Part shown: positions 31,964 through 42,640 of the stretch, in pieces
Position numbering within the stretch: the first letter of the stretch is position 1
How the letters are laid out: the number at the start of each line of letters is the position of its first letter
From: Meconema thalassinum
Taxonomy: Eukaryota > Arthropoda > Insecta > Orthoptera > Tettigoniidae
DNA length: 64,000 nt
Assembly (NCBI GenBank): GCA_946902985.2
Contig: OX336393.1
Span: 45,771,131 to 45,835,130 of the forward strand
Direction of reading: 5' to 3'
Notes under the pieces: generated by a model
Seen by the model: the letters and a program-made list of their open reading frames with translations, nothing else
Told to the model about the DNA's origin: nothing
Database searches by the model: none
Made by a program: the position numbers and the translations under genes

Positions 31964-32719
31964 CTAAAGAAGCTCGTCAACTAACCGAGTTGTTAATGCA
32001 CTAATGTTACGAGTACAAAGCATTTTTGAAGTTTCAATTTCCTCCCTTACTTTGTTAACATCAGTCTGAACTTTAGCAATGTCTACAAAAACAGTATTGA
32101 CTTCTACTTGTATTTTATTGATATCGCTTTGCATATCGTTAACATCTGAATGAATATTATTGATGTCTACTTGAACATTTGACACATCAGTTCGAACATT
32201 ACTAACCTCTCTTTGAACTTCTTCTACTTTGTCTTGTACAGTAGCAACATCATTCCTTACAACAATTACTTCAGCTCTAGCACATGAAATATCACCCCGG
32301 ACATTGGCAACATCAAGATTCAACATGGTAAGATCTTTTTGTACCTTAGAAACATCATTTTTAACAACAGACACATCTTTATGCACATTGGACACGTCTG
32401 TGCGCATGTCAGTTACAGCATTCTCGATTCCCTGGGTATTGATCTGTAAACGCGACATATTATTTTCTAAGTTTGCAGAACTGGTCTGAAGAACTTTCAA
32501 ACTTTCATCCAGCCTAATAGACAAATTACTAGCATTCCTAGCTTCCATCTCCTCCATTCGACTAGTATTTCTAGCTTCCATCTCCTTTACACTTTCATCC
32601 AGCCTAATAGACAAATTAGCTGACAAATTACTAGAATTCTCCTCCATCATCTGCTTCATTCGGCTAGCATTCCTAACTTCCATCTCTTCCAACATTTTTC
32701 TCAGACTATCGTCTGCCAT
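31964..32719 (-). CDS. coiled-coil ORF upstream of Gag-Pol
   Basis: 251 codons, almost entirely repeated heptad-like units (VRTDVSNVQVDINNIHSDV and similar, from ~70 to ~230), preceded by short repeated RMEEMEARN and RLDESVKEME segments. No enzyme motif. The Gag of the second element (59264) carries a comparable coiled coil fused in frame to its capsid, so this ORF is probably the N-terminal part of Gag. The Gag-Pol frame is open back to about 31977 and so overlaps its end by some 14 bases in the -1 frame, but no canonical slippery heptamer is visible. Either a frameshift mutation, reinitiation, or non-canonical frameshifting separates them. It would be an assembly or multimerisation protein. 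Confidence 0.7.
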   Translation of the reverse strand: MADDSLRKMLEEMEVRNASRMKQMMEENSSNLSANLSIRLDESVKEMEARNTSRMEEMEARNASNLSIRLDESLKVLQTSSANLENNMSRLQINTQGIENAVTDMRTDVSNVHKDVSVVKNDVSKVQKDLTMLNLDVANVRGDISCARAEVIVVRNDVATVQDKVEEVQREVSNVRTDVSNVQVDINNIHSDVNDMQSDINKIQVEVNTVFVDIAKVQTDVNKVREEIETSKMLCTRNISALTTRLVDELL

Positions 32720-33236
32720 TTCAATAATATTTCAATAATAAACTGCTTTATGGACATACATCAAACAGAGCAAAATAACAACATCTGAGCAACATTTTTC
32801 ACCATATATAAAATTTGAGCAATTTTCTGTCTTAAATCTAACTTATAAATACCTTATAATTAACCTTCGTAGACGTTTCATGTTGAAATAAACTCAAGCA
32901 CATGTTCAAGTTTCTTTGGTTCATTTTAAAATATCCTAACACAAATAATTTACATTTATAATCCAAATAGTTTAATTTTATCTTTAATATGACTATACAT
33001 GTCATAAGCCGGTCAAATAAAATAAGATTCCAGATCATAGGCGATTTTTCTAAGTTTCCAGCCTATTTAACCTCTCTCAAGTTGTATAAGATCTGATCTT
33101 TTCTGAGTGTAATTTTCCTAATACAACACAACATTTATTCCTATATAATCACACTCTCAAATTCTACAATTGGCTAAGACATCTAACAAAGAATCAACCT
33201 CTTTATTTGAGTCTTCACAATCCCTTTGACATCGAT

Positions 33237-33319
33237 AACTTGGTAATCCAATGTTATTCGAACACTCCACAAAAATTGCGGTGTCAATTCTACTGCAATA
33301 ACTTGGTAATCCAATGTTT
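33237..33319 (-). repeat. 63-bp-spaced direct repeat in leader
   Basis: AACTTGGTAATCCAATGTT occurs at 33237 and 33300, between the primer binding site and the first ORF. It lies in the 5' leader where packaging or dimer signals usually sit, but a role is unproven. Confidence 0.6.
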
Positions 33320-33335
33320 TGCTGATCGATCCCCA

Positions 33336-33351
33336 CGTTATAGGGTCGCCA
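33336..33351 (-). promoter_or_regulatory. primer binding site, tRNA-Arg type
   Basis: Minus strand TGGCGACCCTATAACG begins 7 bases after the 5' LTR end. TGGCGACC is the start of the tRNA-Arg-primed site known from insect elements such as 412; only the first eight bases clearly fit, so the primer assignment is tentative. Confidence 0.5.
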
Positions 33352-33358
33352 ATCCTAC

Positions 33359-36300
33359 TGTACCCGATATCCTGATAGTAGGCTGTCAGATATCCGCCCC
33401 CTCAATCGGATTGCCAATAATCAAACGCACCGGCACAGCTACATCAATGAAAATGGCACTGACAGATACTATCGAGATTAGAGCACAATAGTTAACAAGA
33501 AAATTATTGTGGAACACACCAAAATATACGGGGGTTCATACTTACCTTTACTTACCTCTTAAATTTATCTCGGGGACTGGGTTGTCAACTGGATCACTTA
33601 AAAGTATGCCCACACAATAACCTCCACCATGATATTTAAAATGAACCAGAACGGAGACGAGAAACTTTAAACTGCACAACAATTTATTTCACAAAAAGAA
33701 TGATTTAACAAAAAAAAAAAAAAAAACAACAAAATCAACGTGGCAATCAGAAGCCATTGACCACATAACCATGTCCTCCTGTAGGGCCTGTATTCTCTAC
33801 ATATAATGTTTCAGCTTTCTCAAGCTCATAGCAACGTAAAATAATGATGCACTGGGGATGGAAACGGGATTTGGGATGAGACACATATATCAATTGTTTT
33901 GCGTGTTTATATACTTCACATTTTATTTATAGCCACAAGGCTATTATGGAACGTCCTTGGCCTCTGTAACACAGTTGTCCGGGCCAGCTGCAATGCACCT
34001 GTATCGTCAAAGCGGACTCCCGTTCGTTCAACCCTAGCATAAGCGTGTTACCTCAGAGCTCGGCTCTCCTTTTCAAACACGTAAATGTTCACATCTCAAC
34101 TGAAATATTATCACGCAAATGTCTTACATGCTTCATTCAAACACCAGTGGATTCCTCCAATAATCCCAAATCATGATTAATTGTTTAAACCACTTGTTTA
34201 ATTAGCGTTGTTTAGAGTATAAAAACAAAACTCTAAATGTTAATAACAAAAGTTCATTAATTATTTATGACAATAATAAATTGTTTATAACAATGTCAAA
34301 TGACAATTGAAAAATATATATTCGCCACTCTCAATCCTTTTCATTTCAAATTATTTAACAAAGATATTTACAAAATTATTTTACAATGTTAATTGTTTAT
34401 ATTATTTATACAAGAAATACATTAAACCACACGTTTATCCGGTTGATAATTACTCAAATCGTGATGATATAATCGACCAATGAAGGTTAGTTATATTTAA
34501 CTGTCAAATTCAGGTTTAATAAGGTTTAATAATAATTATTAATATTTGTGACGGTAACCTCCATTCAAAATCTTTATCTCAAATTATTTAACACTCTTGT
34601 TAATTTTAACAGTATCTTCATATGAATAATCTTTCAAAGAACAAGAACAATACATACAGCGGGAAAATACTTCGCTTATAACGCACAAAATTGCACAAAA
34701 ATTGGCCCAAAATTCATCATATATTTTCATATATATGGCATAAAAATCTTCCAAACTACACACAAAAACCTCCACTTATAAATTCATCAACTTCATTAAT
34801 TATTGTGGGAACCTCCTTCATAATTCAAGGGCATTATTCAACAGCGACTTTTACACGTCCACTGAACTAACGATTATACATCCATTGTTCCTCTTTAAAA
34901 ATTCTTATATTCATCAATTGTAATAATGACTGTTATTATTTAACCTTCGTGGGTTTCATTCATGAATCGATATGAAGTAAAAATTTGCCAATCACAAATA
35001 AATTTAATAGCAAATACGATTAGACACTCCTGCCTGGTCTATCAAAATTGAGATTATCATCTTCAAAGTAACGCAGTATAAAAATACTATCTTCAAACAA
35101 AGTTCACCTAAACTGCAAAATAGTCGAATAGAATACAATTAGACTGTGGAATGCAAACATTATTGTTCCAATCTATAATTGAGAAAAACTCCTATCAAAT
35201 GTTCATTACTATAGTGTATTCAATAAATCGAAATAAAAGTTCATATTTCATAAAATTGTCTATAATGCAATGATAAATGTCTATGTTGCAATCATGTTCA
35301 TAAGACGACTAGTATTTCAAAGATCGTCGATATCGTAATAGATTTTAACGCTCTAAAATCATTTAATCATTCTTCTTTCTTGAGGATGACAAAAAATTGG
35401 TCAAAGTAATTTACTGAATAGAATTACTTTAATAAAATGACACGCTGTCTGAATTCAAATCTGCCATAGCAAATCGTTAACTTTACAGTCAAATCGTGAC
35501 TACAAAAATATGCAAATTACTGAAAGAATCTAAATAATCAGTCTCAACTGATCCAAAATTATTAAGTATGCCAATGACATAACAATGTCTCAAAAATCGA
35601 AGAAAAAGGCATAAATCATCGAAGTGTACTGAGTACAGAAATATCAATCAAGAAAATGGGGCAAAAGATAGGACAGAAAATATGGAAAGAATGGTTGCTC
35701 AGATATCGCTACAAGACTCAAATAATACAAGAAACGTTCACGACTACCTTATCTGTTGATTGAAGATCTAGAGGAAAGATTTCAAAGAAAACTGCTGTTG
35801 GTTCCAATTCACCAGCGTGAAGATGTGCTCCGTCCTCGAACCTGGAATCAGCGTCCTCGGAGAAACGAACTGCTTCCTCCTCCGAAATTGCACTGCTCCG
35901 TGGATACGAAAAACATCCTTCTGGAAAAACTCTTCTTTGTGCGCCGGGACAACCCTGGCCTCTCTTGAAAGTTCCCTGAAGTTTTTGCAGGAAGTCGCCA
36001 TGAAGTTTATTGTAGTTATTTCCGCAGAAATATTCATAGATGTGGAGTATGAAAATATTTCCACTGTTATCTGGTATAATTCAGCGATGGATTCACGATG
36101 CAGGAGTGTAGTTGGATGTTCACTACATGCTCGCTTTTGTAAAAAGACGATTAACGAAGTTCCATGCTGTTACTTTACTCCAATCAATATATGTCCCAAT
36201 TGCATTAAAGCCTTAGCCTTCCATCTCAACTACTGTTATAATCATTGAAAGCACTGCAAGATTATAATGTTCCATAGTCGAATGTATCGTTGTAATACCA

Positions 36301-37273
36301 AACGTATTCTCCAATATCACTGTTGCACTCCACGTGTCAGCCGTAGTGTATAATGTGGAATTTTAAAAGTGTTTCTCATGTGGCGAGAAAATCACTTTTG
36401 TTGGCAGCCTTAAAGTTCCAATATCTTTCGAAGTATAACTGTGAAATTGTTCAAATCTTGTACACACCTCAATGTTGTACTGCCCAATAGAATTATAATG
36501 CAGGCTGAAGTTAGCCCTTGATATCTTGACTGGTGGAAACGTTAATGTGAGCGTTTCAACTTCACTTAGTTTCGAGCAGCGTAAAATGGAACTGCTCCGA
36601 GTTCGTTCGATGCGCCGGGCTTTAACCACGCTAAAGACAACTTACTTCACTGAATCACTTGAAAATAACTATATATCACCAGAAATATATATGCGATCTG
36701 ACATATGAGATCTGAGTTCTGCGTTCTGAGATTATGAGTTCTGAGAGCTCCTCTCTTCTGTGCACGACCTTTTATCAACTTCTTAAGGGGCGTATCCATC
36801 CTTTCCATAGCATGTTGCTGCGTCATTGCTAGAAGTTTTAACTTTGGCTATACTTGACGGATTTTCAAATTTCAAAAACTCAAAATTAATTTCTTCAAAA
36901 TTCCAAATCAATGCCATAACTGAAAATAGATTTCCACAAATCTGCATGCCAAAAGTAATCAAATATCGTAGTTTCAGCAATCTCCGTCTTCCTTCCAAAC
37001 TATCGTTCATTGGTTCGAGTCTCTCCTCCAATAGCGTAGCTTCTTCCTTAGCACAATACCTTGTTTCCTGCGACTGCGTCGTAAATCTAAGATCTTTCTC
37101 GAACAAAATCATGACGTCACCAAGAATCTCAGCTCAATCAGCCTACTGGCATGAAATCTGCGTCATCCGTGCCTACGTCATGAGTATCCACGTCATAACT
37201 TTGACATCCATAACTTTACTCATATATGCCAATACAGCCATATGGTCTCAATATAATTCAATTTCCGGGGGCA
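33359..37273 (-). repeat. 5' LTR (~3.9 kb)
   Basis: Same unit as 23017-26930. On the minus strand transcription should start in its first ~550 bases; the remaining ~3.4 kb would be a very long R/U5 region. Confidence 0.95.
36739..36776 (-). promoter_or_regulatory. candidate core promoter in 5' LTR
   Basis: On the minus strand GATAAAAGG (36776-36768), a TATA-like box, is followed about 30 bases on by TCAGAAC, an initiator-like sequence, itself part of a short cluster of TCAGAAC/AGAACTC repeats. The same is found in the other LTR near 26430. Prediction only. Confidence 0.4.
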
Positions 37274-37277
37274 GTAC

Positions 37278-37501
37278 CATCCCGGCATTTGCCCGAAGAC
37301 TAAGTGGGAAACCACGGAAAACCACTTCGAGGATGGCTGAGGGGGAATCGAACCCCCTCTACTCCTTTGGGCCACCCGAGGCTGAGTAGACCCCGTTCCA
37401 GTCCTCGTACCACTTTTCAAATTTCGTGGCAGAGCCGGGAATCGAACCCAGGACCTCCGGGACGGCAGCTAACCATGCTGACCGCTACGCTACGGAGGCG
37501 A
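37278..37501 (-). mobile_element. tRNA-derived SINE, family d, 5' part of split copy
   Basis: On the minus strand from 37501: tRNA-like head with A-box-like GTAGCGTAGCGGTCAGCATG and B-box CTGGGTTCGATTCCCGG, then a second B-box-like GGGGGTTCGATTCCCC about 110 bases later, then CCGTGGTTTCCCACTT and the break at GTAC. Two tRNA-like B-boxes suggest a dimeric SINE. It continues at 22765-23016. Confidence 0.85.
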
Positions 37502-37616
37502 CACTTTGAAATTATAATAATTTTATAATCGTACTTTTAAGATTATAAAAATAATATGAAAATTCAAATTTAAAAAATTAAAAAAACTTAAAATGTTAAT
37601 GAAAACAAAAATTTAA

Positions 37617-38069
37617 ACTTCTTCTTCTTCTTCTTAGTCGTTTACCCTCCATGTTGGTGGAACCCATGGACTCAGCGAGGGAACTCACCACTACCGCCTC
37701 TACGGGCAGTGTCCTAGAGCTGGGAACATCTAATCGGAGTGGATACAACTGGTGAGGTGTGATTGGCACCTCGCCCAGGCGGCCTCACCTGCAAAGCGAA
37801 CAGGGGCCTCATGAGGGAAGGTAATGGATGGTCAGGATGGATAGGCAAGGCATTTGCCCGAAGACGAAGTGGGAAACCACGGAATACCACTTCGAGGATG
37901 GCTGAGGTGGGAATCGAACCCCCTCTACTCATTTGGAACACCCGAGGCTGAGTAGACCCCGTTCCAGTCCTCATACCACTTTTCAAATTTCGTGGCAGAG
38001 CCGGGAATCGAACCCAGGACCTCCGGGGCGGCAGCTAACCATGCTGACCACTACGCTACGGAGGCGACA
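37617..38069 (-). mobile_element. tRNA-derived SINE, family d, copy 2
   Basis: Same order as the split copy: head with GGGTTCGATTCCCGG near 38000, second B-box near 37910, body, and (AAG)n tail at 37618-37635. It lacks ~40-50 bases present in the split copy where the body meets GCATTTGCCCGAAGAC (37850). AAATTTAAA flanks both ends, a plausible target duplication. Confidence 0.85.
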
Positions 38070-38228
38070 AATTTAAAATAATAATAATAATCAATATTGG
38101 GGTAAAATAATGAAAATTTTAAAAATTAACAAAATTCTTCAAAATTCTGCCCTATAAAGGGTTAAATGAATAAATACATCAATTATTTACATACTTAAAA
38201 CACTTCTCACACAAATGGGGGGTTTATT
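38070..38228. other. AT-rich spacer
   Basis: No features were seen other than A/T-rich simple sequence. Confidence 0.4.
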
Positions 38229-38270
38229 GGATGACTAGTTTCGGTCATCAAGCGAACATCATCAGGTTCT
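38229..38270 (-). ncRNA. hammerhead-like motif, decayed copy
   Basis: On the minus strand CCTGATGATGTTCGCTTGAT leads to GACCGAAACTAGTCATCC. The CUGAUGA and GAAAC boxes and the GUC cut site are present, but stem II has a mismatch and stem I does not pair well. It is similar in sequence to 48677 and 63313. Confidence 0.4.
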
Positions 38271-38633
38271 GCTCACTTAGGCTTCATTTAGGTTCAGTGG
38301 ATATACAAAATACAACATTAAGCTACAGAAGTTTTTAATTAAACTAATGAACTTTTGCAATTGGTTAGGTTAGCTTAATCACTGTAGCAAACACTAAAAT
38401 ATACTTGGGTTCATAATGTGGTTGTGTAGACTTAGCTGATTTCTGGAATTTTCTATATTGATGTCAATCTCACCTCACTCACAATGTGGTTTAGCGTGTT
38501 TATTCGTTAGTTGCTGGCGCTATCTAACGCTGTTCTTCAAGTTTACTGTTGTTAGCACACTTGAACTATACTAACACTATCTTTTGTTGCATTGTGCAAC
38601 TTATTTTCGTATGCGTGTGTGCTATCCCAATGT
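38271..38633. other. no gene seen; possible Penelope-related flank
   Basis: No coding was recognised. Its position between a hammerhead-like motif and a GIY-YIG relic suggests decayed Penelope-type sequence. Confidence 0.3.
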
Positions 38634-38765
38634 CTAGATAGGACAAACTGGACACTCCTTCAAGACAAGATATAAAGAGCATATAAGTGCTCACTGAATT
38701 CACGTTCGCCAACCACTTAATAAACACAGGACACAGCTACACGAGCATTGAGGACATTATCTCAA
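38634..38765 (+). pseudogene. GIY-YIG endonuclease relic (Penelope-like)
   Basis: One frame gives IGQTGHSFKTRYKEHISA, the YIG half of a GIY-YIG nuclease; after a frameshift near 38690 another frame gives FANHLINTGHSYTSIED. These match the pattern of Penelope-like C-termini (YIGQT...R..EH...A.H....GH). The preceding RT is not recognisable, so only a fragment remains. Confidence 0.6.
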
Positions 38766-39312
38766 CACACTAGAACAGATTTTATCAGGTGATCGTGTTT
38801 CTGCAAGCCAGTTCCTAAATTTTCTCAACCAAAACATTCCTCTCCGATCAATGTTGCCACGCCAATTGCACTCGGAGAGATAATAGCAGTTACTGACTAC
38901 TTCATGATACGGAAGGGCAGCACCAGAACAATTAACACAGAATTGCTCAAAAATACAACGTATCAAAAGAACAAACAATACCACATCATCCGCCTCTCTA
39001 AACATTACAAACTGCAAATTGGCAACACCGTTTAAGTCGAAGACCCTACAGACAGTTATTCAAGATTGTGAACACATTAACAAATATTTCACCTACTCAA
39101 GTTAAGTGTTGTCATAATTCCAGAGTACTGTTACTTCAGAATAGACATCCGGATCCTAAAGCAGACTCTTTTATTCTTGTTTAACCCTCGTTATAGCGTT
39201 CCAGAAATCAGCCTACTTGGTTTCCAAGTTTCTTACTCAGGCGTCATACAGACAGTTCGAGAAGTCATGGTCTCCTGATTCCTGAGAGAGAGAGAGAGTA
39301 AACTCTGATCAG

Positions 39313-39660
39313 GCGGCTTCGGTGGCGTAGTTGGTAGCATGCTGAGCTTATATGCCCAAGGGCACGGGTTCAAGCCCGGCCGAAGTTGTCGGATCTTTTA
39401 AGAGCGTTAACAATCCCTCAGTATGCCTTCCTACAGAGGGGAAATAAATTCGGCGGGCTCATGTCATAGATTTACTAACTACACTTGTGTGAAGCAAAAT
39501 TTGTAAGCTTGGTTTGATTAATGCTCTTAAGTTCCAACGTTCGTCACAAGGCGCTGGTTGCGATGGCATATTATAGTAGCCAAGTTCACAGCTAGGTGTC
39601 GTGGACAGCAACATTTGGTAGCGAAAGTAGGAACTACTTGAAATTATCGTCTGCCGTCCT
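39313..39660 (+). mobile_element. tRNA-derived SINE-like repeat, family e
   Basis: The head 39316-39389 has A-box TGGCGTAGTTGGTAGCATG and B-box-like ACGGGTTCAAGCCCGG. The body contains CCCTCAGTATGCCTTCC and AAAGTAGGAACTACTTG, both also found at 48336-48440 with the middle missing. The T-arm is slipped and would not fold as a real tRNA. Confidence 0.6.
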
Positions 39661-39854
39661 TACTTGAATTAAAGAACAGATAACACACAATTAACACTGG
39701 TTATCAGACAGATTGTACACACACCCTAAGTACACAGGGCTACATGACCGCGTTGTCGCAGCCCCTAAACTGAGGAAGCAACCAACCAACCCACCAAATT
39801 CTGATGTACGCTTTTCAATTGTTCGAGCAGTCCTGAATATTGAGACCGTAAACC

Positions 39855-40100
39855 TTGATCTGCACTTTTGAATTGGGCAAACAGCCGCCCTATAGTACTG
39901 ATCTCTCCCCATGCGATCATCACGCCTTCGGTCCAATAGAAAACGCCCTGAAGTGTGTACGATTCCTGTCGGACGAGGATATGCAACAAGTGGTGATGGA
40001 CTTGTTCACACAGCAACACACAGTGGTTTACCACTCGGGGATCTTCAACCTGGTGCGTTCGTGGGATGAGTGCTTCAATGCTCACAGTGATTTAGCCTGA
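39855..40100 (+). pseudogene. mariner transposase C-terminal fragment
   Basis: The frame contains QPPYSTDLSPCDHHAFGPIE, which corresponds to the mariner block carrying the third catalytic aspartate, then RFLSDEDMQQVV and FNLVRSWDECFNAHSDL before a stop, matching mariner's C-terminal end. The catalytic N-terminal two thirds are missing. An isolated relic. Confidence 0.8.
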
Positions 40101-41435
40101 TTGCCAAACCTATTATGCACTGTGCGACCGTCAAACGGAACCTTTTTGATAACGCCTTATAATTACAGTTGAAGGATTCATTCCAGAAACCAAACTCGTC
40201 CAAAATTGACATTTTGACAAAAATACATCTTCTTCCCCTTCAAGGCCAGCTCTACGTATAGATATTACCAGCAGTAGTGCCCGGCTTCGCCCGGTGGATT
40301 TATTTGTTTTATACCCCCAGAGGCTCACATCTAGTGGGACGTGGGTTGGCGACCACGGAACCCCAGCTGAGTCCGGCATTGCTTCCACTTACTTGTGCCA
40401 GGCTCCTCTCCGTCTTCTTTCCTGTCGACCTCACTTGATCATCTCTTGTTCTCTTCCGACCCCGACGGTATTAGGGTATCCGAGGCCTAGGAAGTCTCTT
40501 CCTTTCCCGCCTTAATTGGCCCTTCTCTCATCCTTTCTGATACCCTCCTTCTGTGAGGGGTCAGCCTTCTTTTTCTTTTCATGTAATCTCCTGCCTTCTG
40601 CTCAAGGCCCTCAAGGAGGCAGGGTGTATGTATCCCCACCACTTCTGGTGCACCCTAGATAAAGCTACACCCTCAGGGGCTCACGGCTGGTGAGTTCGGG
40701 AGTTGGTGACTCCAAGGGATTTCTGAGCTGGGTCCGCTTTTCCCTCTTTTTCCCATTACCTCTGGGGCGGACCACCTCCTCTTTCACTTTCCTATCTGCC
40801 TTTCATGGCTCTCCTTCCTTCCAAGTCCATCAATCCGCATTCTTCGACGTTTGAGGGAGCTCTCAAGGATAAGGATCGGAAAGCACCAACACCATCGCCC
40901 TTATACAGAGGCATTCTATTGTCATGGTGTTAACTGTTTTAAGGGGCCTAAGAAATATTTTTGCACTAATTACTCCCCGTGACTGCAATTTATAAGCAGC
41001 TCGCAATTCTGCACCAGAACACTGGTAGGGGCGACGTGATGCAGCCCGCATTGCCAGGCCACAATAGACATAGGTATTATTGAAGCTGTTCGGGAGCGCT
41101 TGTTCTTCCGACTTACTGAACAAAAAGCAATCTTTAAGGTTACATGAGAGGTGTAGCTTATGCTACATAGCCTAAACTATTCGTCTTAAATCTGGCTATC
41201 ATATACAAAAATAATTTTTCGAATCCGACTGGTAGTTCCAGAGATTAGCGCGTTTAAACACATAAACAAACTCTTCAGCTTTATTATATTAATATAGATT
41301 GCTGTCTCCAAAAAGCATACAGGTCGGCTTATGTACACGTGTGAAATATTGGGAACACTACAAAAATAAGACAAGGCCAATGCTTTTCCAAGATATTTTA
41401 TTACCTGGAATGTTTAGCATTCAATAACAGTCTAG
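40101..41435. other. pyrimidine-rich repeat with two related modules, otherwise no gene
   Basis: From ~40275 (CCCGGCTTCGCCCGG) to ~40860 the sequence is rich in C/T. A block starting CAGAGGCTCACATC (40319) recurs in diverged form at 40674 (CAGGGGCTCACGGC), each followed by a GTTGGNGAC and an AGCTGRGTCCG segment. This looks like a repeat-derived region, possibly a retroelement 5' region, but it has no recognisable protein. 40860-41435 shows nothing. Confidence 0.35.
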
Positions 41436-41450
41436 TAATAATAATAATAT

Positions 41451-41777
41451 ATTTTTTTAGCGTATGGCTTTTAGTGCCGGGAGTGTCCGAGGACATGTTC
41501 GGCTCGCCAGTTTTGTAGCTGCTTCGAGACGGACACCCAATGGGTGAGCTACAAGTACCGTTGGGGAGGAAAGTTGGAAGGGAAGGGCGAGGAGTTGGAA
41601 GGTAGCGGCTGTGGCCTATAGTTAGGGACCAACCCCGGCATTTGCCTGGAAGGAAGATGGGAAACCACAGAAGACCATCTTCAAGGTTGCCGGCGGGGGG
41701 ATTCGAACCTCCTCACCTCCCGGATGTGAGCGACTGCCATTAGTCATGCCGTAACGACCACGGCTAACTCACCCGGT
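41451..41777 (-). mobile_element. tRNA-derived SINE, family f, copy 1
   Basis: On the minus strand the head has A-box-like GTGAGTTAGCCGTGG and a perfect B-box GAGGTTCGAATCCCCC. The body runs through GGTTTCCCATCTTCCTTCC, CCGGGGTTGGTCCC and CTGAAGC-free GC-rich sequence to an AAAAAAAT tail. It lies inside the (TAA)n tail of the family-a SINE to its right: ATAATAATAATAT occurs on both sides, so it inserted there. Confidence 0.85.
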
Positions 41778-41780
41778 ATA

Positions 41781-42149
41781 ATAATAATAATAATATCGTA
41801 TGGCCTAGGGGGCCCGGTGCAAGCTTTCTTATTTGACACCCAGAGGGCAGCTTGCATGTTGAGCGCTATGAAAATCAAGGAGGTTAGTTAGATATCTTAG
41901 CTTCTAGACACTATAGCGCTTTCTAGTAGAGAAATGAGGAACTTTTGTGTTGGCCGAAAATCCCGAGATTAATTTTTCCATTATGAACACGGCCTACTGA
42001 ATTCAAATGGGTTCTTTAACATGCCAACAACGTATGGCATGCGTGTCGTGGATTTTTATTGTCTTTCAAAATCACTTACCACGGGCAGGAGCGAACCTGC
42101 GAGCTTGGTGTTAGTAGACCGACACGTTAACCACTCACCCACCAAGGCA
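41781..42149 (-). mobile_element. tRNA-derived SINE, family a, copy 2
   Basis: Reverse orientation. Head at about 42070-42149 with GTGAGTGGTTAACGTGTCGG and GCAGGTTCGCTCCTGC; shared body (GAATTCAGTAGGCCGTG, TAATCTCGGGATTTTC) and TAA/TTA tail at 41781-41795. About 90% like copy 1 by eye. Confidence 0.85.
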
Positions 42150-42640
42150 AACAAACTCAAAGTGAATAAATCATATGACATTATGTAGTTTTGGGGGTTT
42201 GACTTTCGATTGTTAACCCACTAAATCACTGTTTCACTTGTCTTAAGCGTGGCAGGAAGTGCCCAAGATACTTCGTGCGCTGTTTGTCTCGTCTTCTTAC
42301 GAGTAACGCAGTCCTGACCCACACAATGGTAATTTGCACTTGAAAAGAGTTGAGCCCTTTGAGTAGATTCTTAATCAAGTCATTTCCACCTTAAAGGAGT
42401 CACAACAGCGTCAAACTGGAGCCCAAATCATTTTGTGCCAGCCAGATGTCGCGTATAACGTTATTCGAGCTAAGCTGTTCCGGTTTCACACACCATCAGT
42501 AGCGAGGGGATAACAGCAACAACTCCACTGAGATTAGTAACATGTAGAATTCCAGTGTATGCTCTAATGCAATGCCATCAACGAAAGTGTTGGGGTTGTG
42601 ACTTAGTATGTTGAGGTGTTTTCGGATACACAATATATTT
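42150..42640. other. no gene seen
   Basis: No coding or repeat structure was recognised. Confidence 0.4.

Larger units (their letters stand above)
23017..37273 (-). mobile_element. 14.3-kb Ty3/gypsy-type LTR retrotransposon, recent insertion
   Basis: Two direct repeats of about 3.9 kb flank an internal region with a coiled-coil ORF and a Gag-Pol ORF on the minus strand. On the minus strand the LTR reads TGCCCCCGG to GGGTACA. GTAC lies directly outside both ends (23013-23016, 37274-37277) as the target duplication. The two LTRs differ at roughly 15-25 places that I can see by eye, about half a percent, so the insertion is young. An intact pol supports recent activity. Confidence 0.95.

Noticed and set aside
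23017..37273. segmental duplication rather than LTRs
   Set aside because: TGCC...TACA ends, GTAC target duplication, polypurine tract and primer site beside the repeats, and gag-pol between them all fit LTRs.
39316..39389. functional tRNA gene
   Set aside because: Acceptor stem nearly pairs, but the T-arm is out of register and it is followed by a SINE-like body repeated at 48336.
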